A DNA stretch of 64,000 bases. Source: Microbacterium sp. (GTDB lineage Bacteria > Actinomycetota > Actinomycetes > Actinomycetales > Microbacteriaceae). Every line of letters begins with the position of its first letter. Positions within the stretch are counted from its first letter, which is position 1. Where the stretch lies: assembly GCA_003248655.1 (NCBI GenBank), contig QFPM01000001.1, positions 186,001 to 250,000 of the forward strand, read 5' to 3'. Below, piece after piece: positions 25,100 through 33,473 of this stretch. Below the pieces are notes generated by a model, which ran no database searches, was not told the DNA's origin, and worked only from the letters and a program-made list of their open reading frames with translations. Both the position numbers and the translations under genes were made by a program.

Positions 25100-27247
25100 T
25101 CACCGGGATGCGTCCTCGGCATCCCGTGCGTGTGCTCCGCCTGTGAGTAGCTGGTCGCGCAACTCCGTCAGCATCGGGCCGTCCTCTCCCACACGCCAGA
25201 AGTACCAGGCATTGCCGCTGCCGCCTCGGACCACCCGGGCGGCCGCGGCCGGCGACTCGTACATGACACCCTCGTACAGTACGCGCGCGCCCGCCAGCAC
25301 GGTCGCTCGCGCGCCCGGCCACCGATTGTCCGTGCAGACGAGCTCCGCGCCGACATTCAAGAGCCCTGCATCGATCAGGCCGGAGTATTTCGCCGTGGCT
25401 TTCGACACCCGCGCCGTCCGGTCGACGACTTTGCCTTCGTGACCCTCCGGAACCGTCCACGTCTGCAACAGCAACGAGATCATGCGATCGGTGCGCGCGT
25501 CGATGGCGATCTCGTCCCACCCCGACGGATTGTCGTCGACGAGCTTGCGGTTCATGAGCATGGCTTCGTGCTTGCGCAGCGCGTCCCGTTTGCCGTCAGC
25601 ACCGAGCCATGCGGCGTTCGAAACGGCGGCATTGAGCGATCCGGTCAGCAGTGTCAGGTTGCCGAGCCGTTGAACATGCTCGTCCCGCTCAGCCGCCTCG
25701 ACCGGACCTTCGACGGGCCAGTGGGCGCGCCATGATTGAGGAAGGACATGCTCGATCTGTTGAGTCACGCGCGGAACTCGCACTCCCGTTTTCGAGAGAC
25801 CTCGGCCGGCGTATCCGCGATAGGCATCCTCGACAGCCTGCAGGAACAGCCGCGCCATCGGCCGCGAGTAGCGCCAATAGAACGGCGCCGACCGAAGCGC
25901 GGTGCGGATCTCGGCGTCACCGGGCCAGTAGGTGCTCGCAACCTGCTGTCCCGCGAGGAACGCCGACACGGCGCTGACCAGTTCACCGTCGGCAAGGCGC
26001 CGGCACCGCGCAATCAGCTCGCTCATGACGCGGTTGAGATCACTACTCGTCAGCCGCAGCAGTCGGCGGCGCATGATCACAGACTCCACCATCGAGACCA
26101 CGGCGTCTGCCGTCGCAGCAGAGTACGGCGTACCGGGTTCACGCAACCAGATCGCGATCGGCTTGGTGATCTCGACCTGCGCAACTGCCATCCGTGCGAA
26201 GTGAAGCTCGACACGAGAGAGATCGGCATGGGCGTCGGATGCCCGCGTCGTCAGGTGCTCATAGTCGACTGCCTGCGCCGCGATCTCAGCGAGAAGCTCG
26301 ACCATCGATGCGCTCGACTCGTGCTCGACGAAGAACTTGAAACGCGTGAAAGTGGAGCGCGGGCTGATTTCCTTGCCGACCCGCGAGACGAGCCACTGGC
26401 TGAGGAACACCGCGCTACGCGTCGTGCTGAAGCGTCCTACGCTGACCTCGGCCTCCCAGAACTTGGTCTCGAAGGGCCATGATTCGCGGTAGACCTTGTG
26501 CTCATCCTCACCTTCCAACTTGAGTCGCTGGAACACGAAGTTCTTGATGAGATCGGCTGCGGTCAAGGGTGTGCCGCGCGCGTTGAGGGTCTCGAAGATC
26601 TCCTGCGAGTCTTCGTCGGTCGTGAGCTGGATGACGACGAGCTGCAACGCGTTCTGGAGTGCGACCCCGAGGGCGTTCGCTCGCCTGGTGGCCTCCTCGC
26701 CCTGTCCGAGCCAAGGCGCGATCTGTCGAGCAAAGTACTCGTGCGCACGCACGATCAGCGAGTCTCCACTCTTGAGCGCGGCATAGTCGATCGGCGGATC
26801 GGCCTGCATCACTTCGTCGAAGGCCACGCGATCGCGGTTGCTGTGGCGAACCTTCAGCCCCGTCTCCGAACCCACGAACATCGCGCCGTTGTGAGTGAGA
26901 AAGTGCAGCTGCGCTGAGAGGTCGGCGAACCCCCGCGCGGTGAACTCGGTCGCCGCGGCATCCATCAGCAGTTGCAACGTGGTGAGTCGTTGCTGCCCGT
27001 CGACAATCAGAAACTCCTGGACGCCGACGGGTCGCGCTTCGGCCTGTTGCGTGACGACCGCGCCAAGAAAGTGCGTCGCGGTTGACCCAGGGTTATCGAG
27101 CCGGTGCTCGGCGATGCGACGGACATCTGCCCACAGCGGCCCCCACTGCTCGTCCTCGCTCCAAACGTATGGCCGCTGGTAGATCGGCACGGTGAGGTGC
27201 TGAGGCATGTTGAACAGACCCTGCGGGGTTGTGACGTCGGTCCTCAT
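25100..27247 (-). CDS. DUF262-HNH (DUF1524)-RAMA protein, GmrSD-like predicted restriction factor
   Basis: A 715-residue protein in three parts. The N-terminal DUF262 domain has VPIYQRPYVW (20-29) and IVDGQQRLTTL with the DGQQR motif at 83-87, then FETLNARGTPLTAADLIKN; in GmrS this domain binds and hydrolyses nucleotide. A DUF1524 HNH nuclease domain follows with IEHVLPQSW near 500 and LGNLTLLTGSLNAAVSN. The last 90 residues (about 617-705: LIDAGLLNVGAELVC, YESPAAAARVVRGG, AWYFWRV) look like a RAMA domain, thought to read modified DNA. GmrSD relatives cut modified phage DNA; a similar role is inferred. It shares a 265-base divergent gap with the NERD-helicase gene. Confidence 0.85.
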   Translation of the reverse strand: MRTDVTTPQGLFNMPQHLTVPIYQRPYVWSEDEQWGPLWADVRRIAEHRLDNPGSTATHFLGAVVTQQAEARPVGVQEFLIVDGQQRLTTLQLLMDAAATEFTARGFADLSAQLHFLTHNGAMFVGSETGLKVRHSNRDRVAFDEVMQADPPIDYAALKSGDSLIVRAHEYFARQIAPWLGQGEEATRRANALGVALQNALQLVVIQLTTDEDSQEIFETLNARGTPLTAADLIKNFVFQRLKLEGEDEHKVYRESWPFETKFWEAEVSVGRFSTTRSAVFLSQWLVSRVGKEISPRSTFTRFKFFVEHESSASMVELLAEIAAQAVDYEHLTTRASDAHADLSRVELHFARMAVAQVEITKPIAIWLREPGTPYSAATADAVVSMVESVIMRRRLLRLTSSDLNRVMSELIARCRRLADGELVSAVSAFLAGQQVASTYWPGDAEIRTALRSAPFYWRYSRPMARLFLQAVEDAYRGYAGRGLSKTGVRVPRVTQQIEHVLPQSWRAHWPVEGPVEAAERDEHVQRLGNLTLLTGSLNAAVSNAAWLGADGKRDALRKHEAMLMNRKLVDDNPSGWDEIAIDARTDRMISLLLQTWTVPEGHEGKVVDRTARVSKATAKYSGLIDAGLLNVGAELVCTDNRWPGARATVLAGARVLYEGVMYESPAAAARVVRGGSGNAWYFWRVGEDGPMLTELRDQLLTGGAHARDAEDASR

Positions 27248-27500
27248 CGGCCGTCGAACCCCCAGAAGAGCCGAACCTGACTGGACACGCCACCTGTCGA
27301 AGTCACTACTTCTGTCTCGTTTCCGTCTCTGCAAGCGTTGCTCGCGGGTTCGCGTCATGTCGCAAGCCCGGCGCGGGCAGATCTCGCTCCCGTTGCACTC
27401 GATCTTGGCGCATTTCGCCGACATTCGATCAAGGCTCACCCATCGGTTGCTGTTGTCGCAGTTGTTCAGACTGGTCGACGGCACGGCGGAACTACGCAGA

Positions 27501-27506
27501 TAGGCT
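27501..27506 (+). promoter_or_regulatory. -10 box (TAGGCT) of the NERD-helicase gene
   Basis: TAGGCT ends 6 bases before ATG 27513, so the helicase message is probably leaderless. Confidence 0.55.
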
Positions 27507-27512
27507 CGGCCC

Positions 27513-29234
27513 ATGGTGCGTATGATCCCCCCGTATCCGCGCGACGGTGCCAACGTGTCCGAGAAGCGGATCTTTGACGCGCTCGAAGGCATCCAAGGGC
27601 ACGATGACTGGATCGCCATACATTCGCTGAGCGTCGCCCGACACGATTCAGCGTTCGCCGGAGAGGCCGACTTTGTCCTCCTCGTCCCCGGACGCGGCAT
27701 CCTCATCATCGAGGCGAAGGCGCCGTCGTATGTCGAGTACAAGGCCGGCGATTGGTACCTCGACCGCGTTCCCCAACCTCACAAGGATCCACTGAAGCAG
27801 CTCGACGGAGTACGCCGCAGCATCCGCCGGCACCTCAAGAACCGTGACCTGCTGCGCGGAGACGAACCCATTGCGCGGCTGGTGTGGTTCACCTCGCTCG
27901 GCCGCTACCAGTTCGAGAACAAGACGCCGGGCGACCTCCAGTTCTTCGAGTGGGAACTGGGGTGGAAAGAGGATCTCTCTAAGCCCGCCTGGCTTGTCGA
28001 GAAGACGCTGGACGAGTACAGCGCCTGGTACGCGACGGTAGACGAGGTGACCAACGATCCCGCCGAGTTCACCACCGAACGCTCCGACGAGATCGCCGCG
28101 GCACTTGTCGGAGACTTCACCGCGAAAGAGACCGAAGCCGAGCGACGGCAGGAGCGTCGGGCCACCGAAACCAGGCTCCTTGCCAGCCAGCAGATCGTGC
28201 TGGAACTGGTCGATACGAATGAACACGTCTACTTTGACGGGCCCGCCGGCACCGGCAAGAGCTACCTGATCACGAGCACAGCCCGTCGGTTCAACCGCGA
28301 AGGACGCAAGACGCTCGTCACCTGCTGGAACGTATTGATGGCGGACGAGCTCCAGCAGTTCGTCGGCGGCCTGCCCAACGTCGAGGTGGCTGACCTGAAC
28401 GCACTCATGTTGCGGCTGGTGGGTCTTCCGACGAATCCGGTCGATGCCGGACATGATTGGTATACGCGCGAGCTGCCGGAGCGCGCACTCGTCACCCTGC
28501 GCGAAAAGCCCTACCTCGGCGACTGCGAAGCGATCTGCGTCGATGAGTTCCAGGACGTCGCGGGTAACCCGCTACTGCTCGACCTCATCTTTGAACTCGC
28601 CGGGACGAAGAGCGCGACCGGGACAAGGCTGGTCTTCGCGGGAGATATCCGCCAGCAGATCATGCGACGTGCGGACGACTACGTGAATGCATACACGATC
28701 GCGCGCGAACGCATTCCTGACCTCGTGCACGTACGCGTGCGTCGCAACTGCCGCTCTGCCCCCGGGTTGCTGTCTGGCGTCGAGCACGTGCTCGGCAAGC
28801 AGATCGGATACACCGATCATCGTGTGTCGAAGAGCACTCCCGGCGGCCTTGACGTCGTGGCCGTCACGGAGGGACGGGAGACCGCCGCCCTGGCATCCGC
28901 CATCAAGGCACTGCTCCAGCACCACGCACCGGAGGACATCATCATCCTGAGCCCGTTTGCGCAGAAGCGATCGCTCGTGGGTCGCTTTCTCGCGCGCGGC
29001 GAGCAGAGCGCCGACGAGCGGTGGTTGCGCAAACAGCTCCAGCACGAGGGCAGCACCGGCCGGATCCGGTGGCGCTCCATCTTCAAGTACAAGGGCCTCG
29101 ATGCGGAAGCCGTGATCCTCACCGATCTGAGCGATGAGGCCAAGGATTTCGTCACAGCAGAAGGCCTCGACTGGAGCGACCTGCTCTACGTGGGGCTCAC
29201 GCGCGCCAAGTACAGGTGCACCGTCCTGATGTGA
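27513..29234 (+). CDS. NERD nuclease-UvrD-like helicase fusion, predicted defence protein
   Basis: A 573-residue protein. The N-terminal NERD nuclease domain (about 12-120) shows Glu51 and Asp53 in GEADFVLL and Glu67 and Lys69 in IIEAKAPS, the PD-(D/E)XK pattern. A superfamily 1 helicase follows: Walker A GPAGTGKSYL near 243, Walker B ICVDEFQDV near 343, the Arg-rich VRVRRNCRSAPGLL, and motif VI LYVGLTRAKYR at the end. NERD-helicase fusions are linked to phage and plasmid defence in some bacteria. ATG 27513 is supported by TAGGCT 6 bases upstream. It ends 12 bases before the 3' end of a tRNA gene. Confidence 0.88.
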   Translation: MVRMIPPYPRDGANVSEKRIFDALEGIQGHDDWIAIHSLSVARHDSAFAGEADFVLLVPGRGILIIEAKAPSYVEYKAGDWYLDRVPQPHKDPLKQLDGVRRSIRRHLKNRDLLRGDEPIARLVWFTSLGRYQFENKTPGDLQFFEWELGWKEDLSKPAWLVEKTLDEYSAWYATVDEVTNDPAEFTTERSDEIAAALVGDFTAKETEAERRQERRATETRLLASQQIVLELVDTNEHVYFDGPAGTGKSYLITSTARRFNREGRKTLVTCWNVLMADELQQFVGGLPNVEVADLNALMLRLVGLPTNPVDAGHDWYTRELPERALVTLREKPYLGDCEAICVDEFQDVAGNPLLLDLIFELAGTKSATGTRLVFAGDIRQQIMRRADDYVNAYTIARERIPDLVHVRVRRNCRSAPGLLSGVEHVLGKQIGYTDHRVSKSTPGGLDVVAVTEGRETAALASAIKALLQHHAPEDIIILSPFAQKRSLVGRFLARGEQSADERWLRKQLQHEGSTGRIRWRSIFKYKGLDAEAVILTDLSDEAKDFVTAEGLDWSDLLYVGLTRAKYRCTVLM

Positions 29235-29246
29235 AGAAGCGAACCG

Positions 29247-29319
29247 TACCCCCGCTGGGACTCGAACCCAGACTTGAGCGATTTTAAGTCGCCTGCCTCT
29301 GCCATTGGGCTACGGGGGC
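29247..29319 (-). tRNA. tRNA with anticodon UAA (leucine), short variable loop
   Basis: Read on the minus strand it folds as a 73-base cloverleaf: 7-base acceptor stem (GCCCCCG with CGGGGGT), D arm, anticodon stem GGCGA/TCGCT with loop CTTAAAA, 5-base variable loop, T arm CTGGG/CCCAG with loop TTCGAGT, discriminator A73. The anticodon at positions 34-36 is UAA, which reads UUA (Leu). Leucine tRNAs normally have a long class II variable arm, which this one lacks. CCA is not encoded. Confidence 0.85.
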
Positions 29320-29343
29320 CCGTAGTCCAGGGTAGTCGCGGCG

Positions 29344-29378
29344 TTCGACTCGCTGCGCTCGCTCAACGACCGGGAGCG
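29344..29378. repeat. dispersed TTGAGCGAGCGCAGCGAGTCGAA palindrome
   Basis: TTCGACTCGCTGCGCTCGCT followed by CAACGACCGGGAGCG, the reverse complement of the family at 13522-13613. It lies between the ndh stop and the tRNA. Confidence 0.8.
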
Positions 29379-29386
29379 GACGCAGC

Positions 29387-30937
29387 TCAGCCGGCGGTGG
29401 GAGTCTTCTTCGCAGGCGCCTTCTTGGCCGGAGCCTTCTTTGCCGCCGTAGGTGCCGCGGCATCCGCCTTCTCGACAGGCTTCGCCGCCGGGGCCGGAGC
29501 CTTTGCGGCAACCGGAGCCTTCGCCGCAGGCGCGGCAGCCGGAGCCGCGGGGGCCTCGACCGGGGCCGCCGGGCGCGGGCGCGCCGCGAACTCCTCGAAG
29601 ACGTAGCGCGGGTGCTGGACGGTCTGCAGCGACACGTTGTCGCGCGTCAGCCAGAAGTTGTGCCACCAGTCGCCGATCACGCGCCACTTGCGCTCCCACG
29701 ACGGCATCGCGAGGCCGTGGTAGCCGCGGTGCGCGACCCAGGCAATGAAGCCCTTGAGCGCGAACTTGCCCGACTGGAACACGCCGTTGTAGAGCCCGAG
29801 GCCAGCGACAGCGCCCAGGTTGTGGTGGATGTACTCGCGGGGCACCTCTCCGCGCAGCACGGCAACCAGGTTCTTCGCGAGCAGCTTCGCCTGACGCACG
29901 GCGTGCTGGGCGTTGGGCACGCAGTATCCGCCGACGCCCTTTCCGGTGAGGTCCGGCACGGCCGACACATCACCGGCAGCCCACGCGCCGGCGACGACCT
30001 CTTCGGCGGTACCGACGCGCAGGTCGGCGCGGGTGCGGATGCGGCCGCGCTCCTCGACGGGCAGGTCGCTCCCCCGCACGACGGTCGGGTTCGCCATGAC
30101 GCCCGCGGTCCAGACGATGAGGTCGGTCGGAATGACCTCGCCCGTCGACAGCTCGACGTTGCCGCCGGCGGCGCCGGTCACCTGCGTGTCGAGGTGCACG
30201 TTCGCTCCGCGCTTGGCGAGATCCTTCAGCACCCACTCGCTCGTCTTCAGCGACACCTCGGGCATGATCCGGCTCATCGCCTCGATCAGGTGGAAGTGCG
30301 TCTCTTCGAACGTCAGCTGCGGGTAGTCCTTCAGGAGCGAGGATGCCAGCGCACGCATCTCGGCGAACACCTCGATGCCCGCGAAACCACCACCGACGAC
30401 GACGACGGTGAGCAGCCGCTCACGGTCGGGCCCGGGCGGGAGGTTCGCGGCGTTGTCAAAGTTCGTGAGGATGCGGTCACGGATCGCGACGGCCTCTTCG
30501 ATGGTCTTGAGCCCGATCGCATTGTCGGCGATGCCGGGGATCGGGAAGGTGCGCGAGACGGCACCGGCGGTGACGACGATCTGGTCGTACGACTCCTGCC
30601 ACGGCTCGCCGATCTCGGGCGTGATGGTTGCGGTGCGGCTGGCGTGATCGATGCCGGTGACCTTCGCGGTCACGACCTTCGTCTTCTTGAGGTGTCGACG
30701 CAGGCCCACGATCACGTGGCGCGCCTCGATCTCGCCGGCGGCGACCTCGGGCAGGAACGGCTGGTAGGTCATGTACGGCAACGGGTCGACGATCGTGACC
30801 TGCGCCTCGCCCTTGCGGAGGTGCTTCTCGAGCTTCCACGCGGTGTAGAAGCCCGCGTATCCGCCACCGACGATGAGGATCTTGGGCACTGCCTTGACGG
30901 GAACGGAACCGGCTGTGCTGGACGCTGTGTGAGTCAC
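29387..30937 (-). CDS. ndh: type II NADH dehydrogenase (NDH-2) with Ala/Pro/Lys tail
   Basis: A 516-residue single-subunit NADH:quinone oxidoreductase that feeds electrons to menaquinone without pumping protons. Two dinucleotide folds are visible: ILIVGGGYAGFYTAWKLE (FAD) near 20-37 and VVVVGGGFAGIEVFAEM (NADH) near 180. AAGDVSAVPD is the second FAD motif, and WVAHRGYHGL near the end of the core fits membrane attachment. From about 450 on, a low-complexity tail of Ala, Pro and Lys (AKKAPAKKAPAKK) is added. GTG 30937 has AAGGAG, but 11 bases away, so the start is moderately sure. It follows the subtilase gene by 20 bases. Confidence 0.92.
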   Translation of the reverse strand: MTHTASSTAGSVPVKAVPKILIVGGGYAGFYTAWKLEKHLRKGEAQVTIVDPLPYMTYQPFLPEVAAGEIEARHVIVGLRRHLKKTKVVTAKVTGIDHASRTATITPEIGEPWQESYDQIVVTAGAVSRTFPIPGIADNAIGLKTIEEAVAIRDRILTNFDNAANLPPGPDRERLLTVVVVGGGFAGIEVFAEMRALASSLLKDYPQLTFEETHFHLIEAMSRIMPEVSLKTSEWVLKDLAKRGANVHLDTQVTGAAGGNVELSTGEVIPTDLIVWTAGVMANPTVVRGSDLPVEERGRIRTRADLRVGTAEEVVAGAWAAGDVSAVPDLTGKGVGGYCVPNAQHAVRQAKLLAKNLVAVLRGEVPREYIHHNLGAVAGLGLYNGVFQSGKFALKGFIAWVAHRGYHGLAMPSWERKWRVIGDWWHNFWLTRDNVSLQTVQHPRYVFEEFAARPRPAAPVEAPAAPAAAPAAKAPVAAKAPAPAAKPVEKADAAAPTAAKKAPAKKAPAKKTPTAG

Positions 30938-30957
30938 AGGTGGAAGAACTCCTTGAA

Positions 30958-32301
30958 TCAACGGCTCGGAGGACGTGCGCGCTCCGATCTGATGCGCCGG
31001 GCAGCAGCAGTGACACCGAGCGCCACCAGTATAGCCGTCAGGGTCACCCCCACGAGCGGCACGGTGCCATACCGGAGCGTGTCGGCGCTCGGCAGCAGCG
31101 GCGACCGCGCCGGCACGCGATCGGCCTGGGGAAGGTCGGGTAGCGCGATCGGCGCCGAGGTCGGCTGCGGCTGCGGCTGGACCTCCGCGCGCCGGTACAG
31201 CCGCACCCACTCGGCGAGGTCGCCCATCGGGTTTTCCGACACCAGCGGAAGGGATGCCGTGACGGCGGCCGCGGCATCCACGAGTCCGTATCCGTAGAGC
31301 GGATCGCGCGTCATCGTCGCGCCCGCCGCGGGCCGCGCCGTGCGGATGATGTGGTTGATGACGTTGTTCGCGTCGAGCTCGGGGTGGGCGGCGCGCACGA
31401 GCGCGGCGATGCCCGCGACGATCGGTGCCGCGCCGCTCGTGCCGTCCCACTGCACGATCTGGCCGTCCGCCGACACCCCGAGCAGCTGCTCGCTGGGCGC
31501 CGAGATGCCGATTGTGATGCCCTGAGTGGATGCCGTGGCGCTCGCGGTGCCCGTGCGGTCCACTCCCCCGACGGTCAGCACGCCGGGGATCGTCGCGGGC
31601 GCGCCGACCTCTTCCGTCCCGTTGCCCTTGTTGCCCGCCGCGACCACGACGACGACGTCGTGGTCGAACGCGTACTGGAACGCCTCGTCCCACACCGGAT
31701 CCCACGTGAGGGTGTTCGTCGTGAAGGAGAGGTTGATGACATCCGCGCCGTGATCGACGGCCCAGTGCATCGCGTCGGCGACCTGCTGCACGAACGGCAC
31801 CGACGACGACGCACCGAACCCGATCGAGATCGCGAGCAGGTTCGCCTCGGGGGCGACCCCGATCATGCCGGTGTCGGCGCCCGCGCCGCGGGCGGCGGCG
31901 AGGGATGCCACCCAGCTGCCGTGGTTCGCGTCGACGGCTCCGACGGGCTTTCGCCCATCAGAAGCTCCCGCGCCCGAGAAGTCGGTGCCGCCGACGACCG
32001 CTCCCGCGAACTCGACCGGATCGCGCGCGATGCCCGTGTCGATGACGGCGATCGTGGTTCCCCGGCCCTTCGTGGTCTCCCACGCGGTGCGGATGCCGTA
32101 CTCGTCGAGCCAATACTGCGCCGCGCGCACCGGGTCACCCGTCGGCGTCGGCGTCACGGCATCCGGCACGATCACCTGGGGCTGGTCAGGCTCGGTGGCG
32201 AAGGCCGCGGGAGCGCTCGCGCCGCCCGTCACGAGGAGGGCGATGGCGATCGCGGCGGCTGCGCGCCGGGGGTTCACGCCGGCCGCGCGCCGGGGGTTCA
32301 C
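30958..32301 (-). CDS. membrane-anchored S8 (subtilisin/mycosin-like) serine protease
   Basis: A 447-residue exported protease. An N-terminal signal (Arg-rich then AAAIAIALLVTGGASAPAAF) is followed by the catalytic triad Asp88 in IAVIDTGI, His127 in ANHGSWVAS, and Ser near 287 in GTSGAAPIVAGI; oxyanion Asn lies in AAGNKGNG. A Pro/Gln-rich stretch and one C-terminal membrane helix (about 415-435) end in a basic tail. This layout resembles mycosins, but no type VII secretion genes are nearby. GTG 32301 overlaps the DUF501 stop; an identical GTGAACCCCCGGCGCGC block 24 bases later offers a second start at 32277. Confidence 0.88.
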   Translation of the reverse strand: MNPRRAAGVNPRRAAAAIAIALLVTGGASAPAAFATEPDQPQVIVPDAVTPTPTGDPVRAAQYWLDEYGIRTAWETTKGRGTTIAVIDTGIARDPVEFAGAVVGGTDFSGAGASDGRKPVGAVDANHGSWVASLAAARGAGADTGMIGVAPEANLLAISIGFGASSSVPFVQQVADAMHWAVDHGADVINLSFTTNTLTWDPVWDEAFQYAFDHDVVVVVAAGNKGNGTEEVGAPATIPGVLTVGGVDRTGTASATASTQGITIGISAPSEQLLGVSADGQIVQWDGTSGAAPIVAGIAALVRAAHPELDANNVINHIIRTARPAAGATMTRDPLYGYGLVDAAAAVTASLPLVSENPMGDLAEWVRLYRRAEVQPQPQPTSAPIALPDLPQADRVPARSPLLPSADTLRYGTVPLVGVTLTAILVALGVTAAARRIRSERARPPSR

Positions 32302-32837
32302 GGCGCCTGCCTCGGCTGGGCGCACGTGCAACGGTCGGGCGACCAGTCTCCGCGCGCGAGAGCGAGGTCGCCGATCGGGTTGACACCCGGCCCGGCGGCA
32401 AGCGCGTGCGCGGCGAGGGCGTGCAGGCACTTGACGCGCGTGGGCATCCCGCCCGCGGAGATCCCCGCGATCTCGTCCACCTCGCCGTAGACGGCGCGGT
32501 CGGACAGGTACGCCTCGTGGGCCTGCTGGTAGGCGGCGGCCACCTCGTCGTCGGCTGCGAGCAAGTCGCTCAGCTCGCGCATGACCTGCGTCGCCTCGAG
32601 CGCCGACATCGCCGCCGTCGCACCGGGATGGGTCAGGTAGTAAAACGTCGGGAAAGGCTCACCGGGCGTGTTCTGCGCGCCGGATGCCGGGAGCCGCGGC
32701 TCGGTCGCAACGACCGTCGGATTGCCGCAGACGCACCGCGCGGCGATCCCCACGACCCCGCGCATGGGCCGCCCGAGCTGCTCGCGCATGACGGCGAGAT
32801 CGTCGTCGGACGCGGGAGTCAGCACGGGGTGAGGCAC
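32298..32837 (-). CDS. DUF501 domain-containing protein
   Basis: A 179-residue protein of the actinobacterial DUF501 family, normally encoded after eno and ftsB. Visible features are LGRPMRGVVGIAARCVCGNP with paired Cys, PFPTFYYLTHP, GGMPTRVKCLHALAAHALA and a C-terminal CTCAQ; the conserved Cys and His suggest metal binding but this is not established. GTG 32837 has TAGCCT 6 bases upstream, so an internal promoter is likely even though ftsB is only 60 bases away. Confidence 0.88.
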   Translation of the reverse strand: MPHPVLTPASDDDLAVMREQLGRPMRGVVGIAARCVCGNPTVVATEPRLPASGAQNTPGEPFPTFYYLTHPGATAAMSALEATQVMRELSDLLAADDEVAAAYQQAHEAYLSDRAVYGEVDEIAGISAGGMPTRVKCLHALAAHALAAGPGVNPIGDLALARGDWSPDRCTCAQPRQAP

Positions 32838-32843
32838 GATTCC

Positions 32844-32849
32844 AGGCTA
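32844..32849 (-). promoter_or_regulatory. -10 box (TAGCCT) of the DUF501/subtilase genes
   Basis: TAGCCT on the minus strand, 6 bases before GTG 32837; leaderless placement inside the eno-ftsB cluster. Confidence 0.45.
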
Positions 32850-32897
32850 TCGGGGGCGGCTGATGGACAGCTGGGTCGCCGTCATCCACCGCCGTCG

Positions 32898-33455
32898 TCA
32901 GGGTGCGGGTGTGGGGTCCGTCGCGGGCCCGACGGCGGTCTGCGTGAGCCCCGCGTGCGCGATCGAGCGGACGAACTGCGACATCCAGTCGGTGCTCGCC
33001 TCCTGCACCTCGTCGCTGACGGCCTGCTGTTCGAGCGGGATCGCCGACTCGGGCAGATCATCGTCGACGAGGTAGACGACCTCGCCCGGATGCACGTAAT
33101 ACAGCCGCGCGCGCGCCTGCGCCGTCACGAAGGCGGGGTCGGCCCAGCGGGCCTTCTGCTGCTCGAGGTCGGCGACCTCGTCGGCGGTCAACTGCACCGA
33201 GTGCTCGAGCGCGGCGATCTGCTGACGCTGCGACAGGTACGTGCCCGCCGTCGGCACGAGGACGAACACGGCGAGCACGACAAGCCCCAGCATGATCGCC
33301 GTGAACGCCGAGAAGCGGATGCCGCCGGCCCACTCCCGCACATCGACGCGCCCACGCGAGCGAGGGCCGGATGCCTGCGCCGCGCCATGAGAAGCCTGCG
33401 CCGCGGCATGAGAAGAGGGAACCGGCGCGCGGCGCACGGCTCCCTCTTTCGTCAT
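32898..33455 (-). CDS. FtsB/DivIC-type septum formation initiator protein
   Basis: A 185-residue division protein. A cytoplasmic Ala/Ser/Arg-rich region (1-47) leads into one membrane helix (about 50-72) and an outside coiled coil (QRQQIAALEHSVQLTADEVADLEQ), then the DivIC core WADPAFVTAQARARLYYVHPGE. This family links to FtsL and FtsQ at the septum. The gene order eno-ftsB-DUF501 is conserved in actinobacteria and supports the call. TAGGCT lies 7 bases before the ATG. Confidence 0.9.
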   Translation of the reverse strand: MTKEGAVRRAPVPSSHAAAQASHGAAQASGPRSRGRVDVREWAGGIRFSAFTAIMLGLVVLAVFVLVPTAGTYLSQRQQIAALEHSVQLTADEVADLEQQKARWADPAFVTAQARARLYYVHPGEVVYLVDDDLPESAIPLEQQAVSDEVQEASTDWMSQFVRSIAHAGLTQTAVGPATDPTPAP

Positions 33456-33473
33456 GAACTCCAGCCTACGAGC

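Noticed and set aside
23772..29320. Classic tRNA-borne genomic island with attachment sites
   Set aside because: I found no integrase gene and no second copy of the tRNA 3' end near the left border, so only position supports it; kept as a defence-like block.
30958..32301. Mycosin of a type VII secretion locus
   Set aside because: The protease layout fits, but no EccB, EccC, EccD or WXG100 genes occur nearby; the neighbours are division and glycolysis genes.
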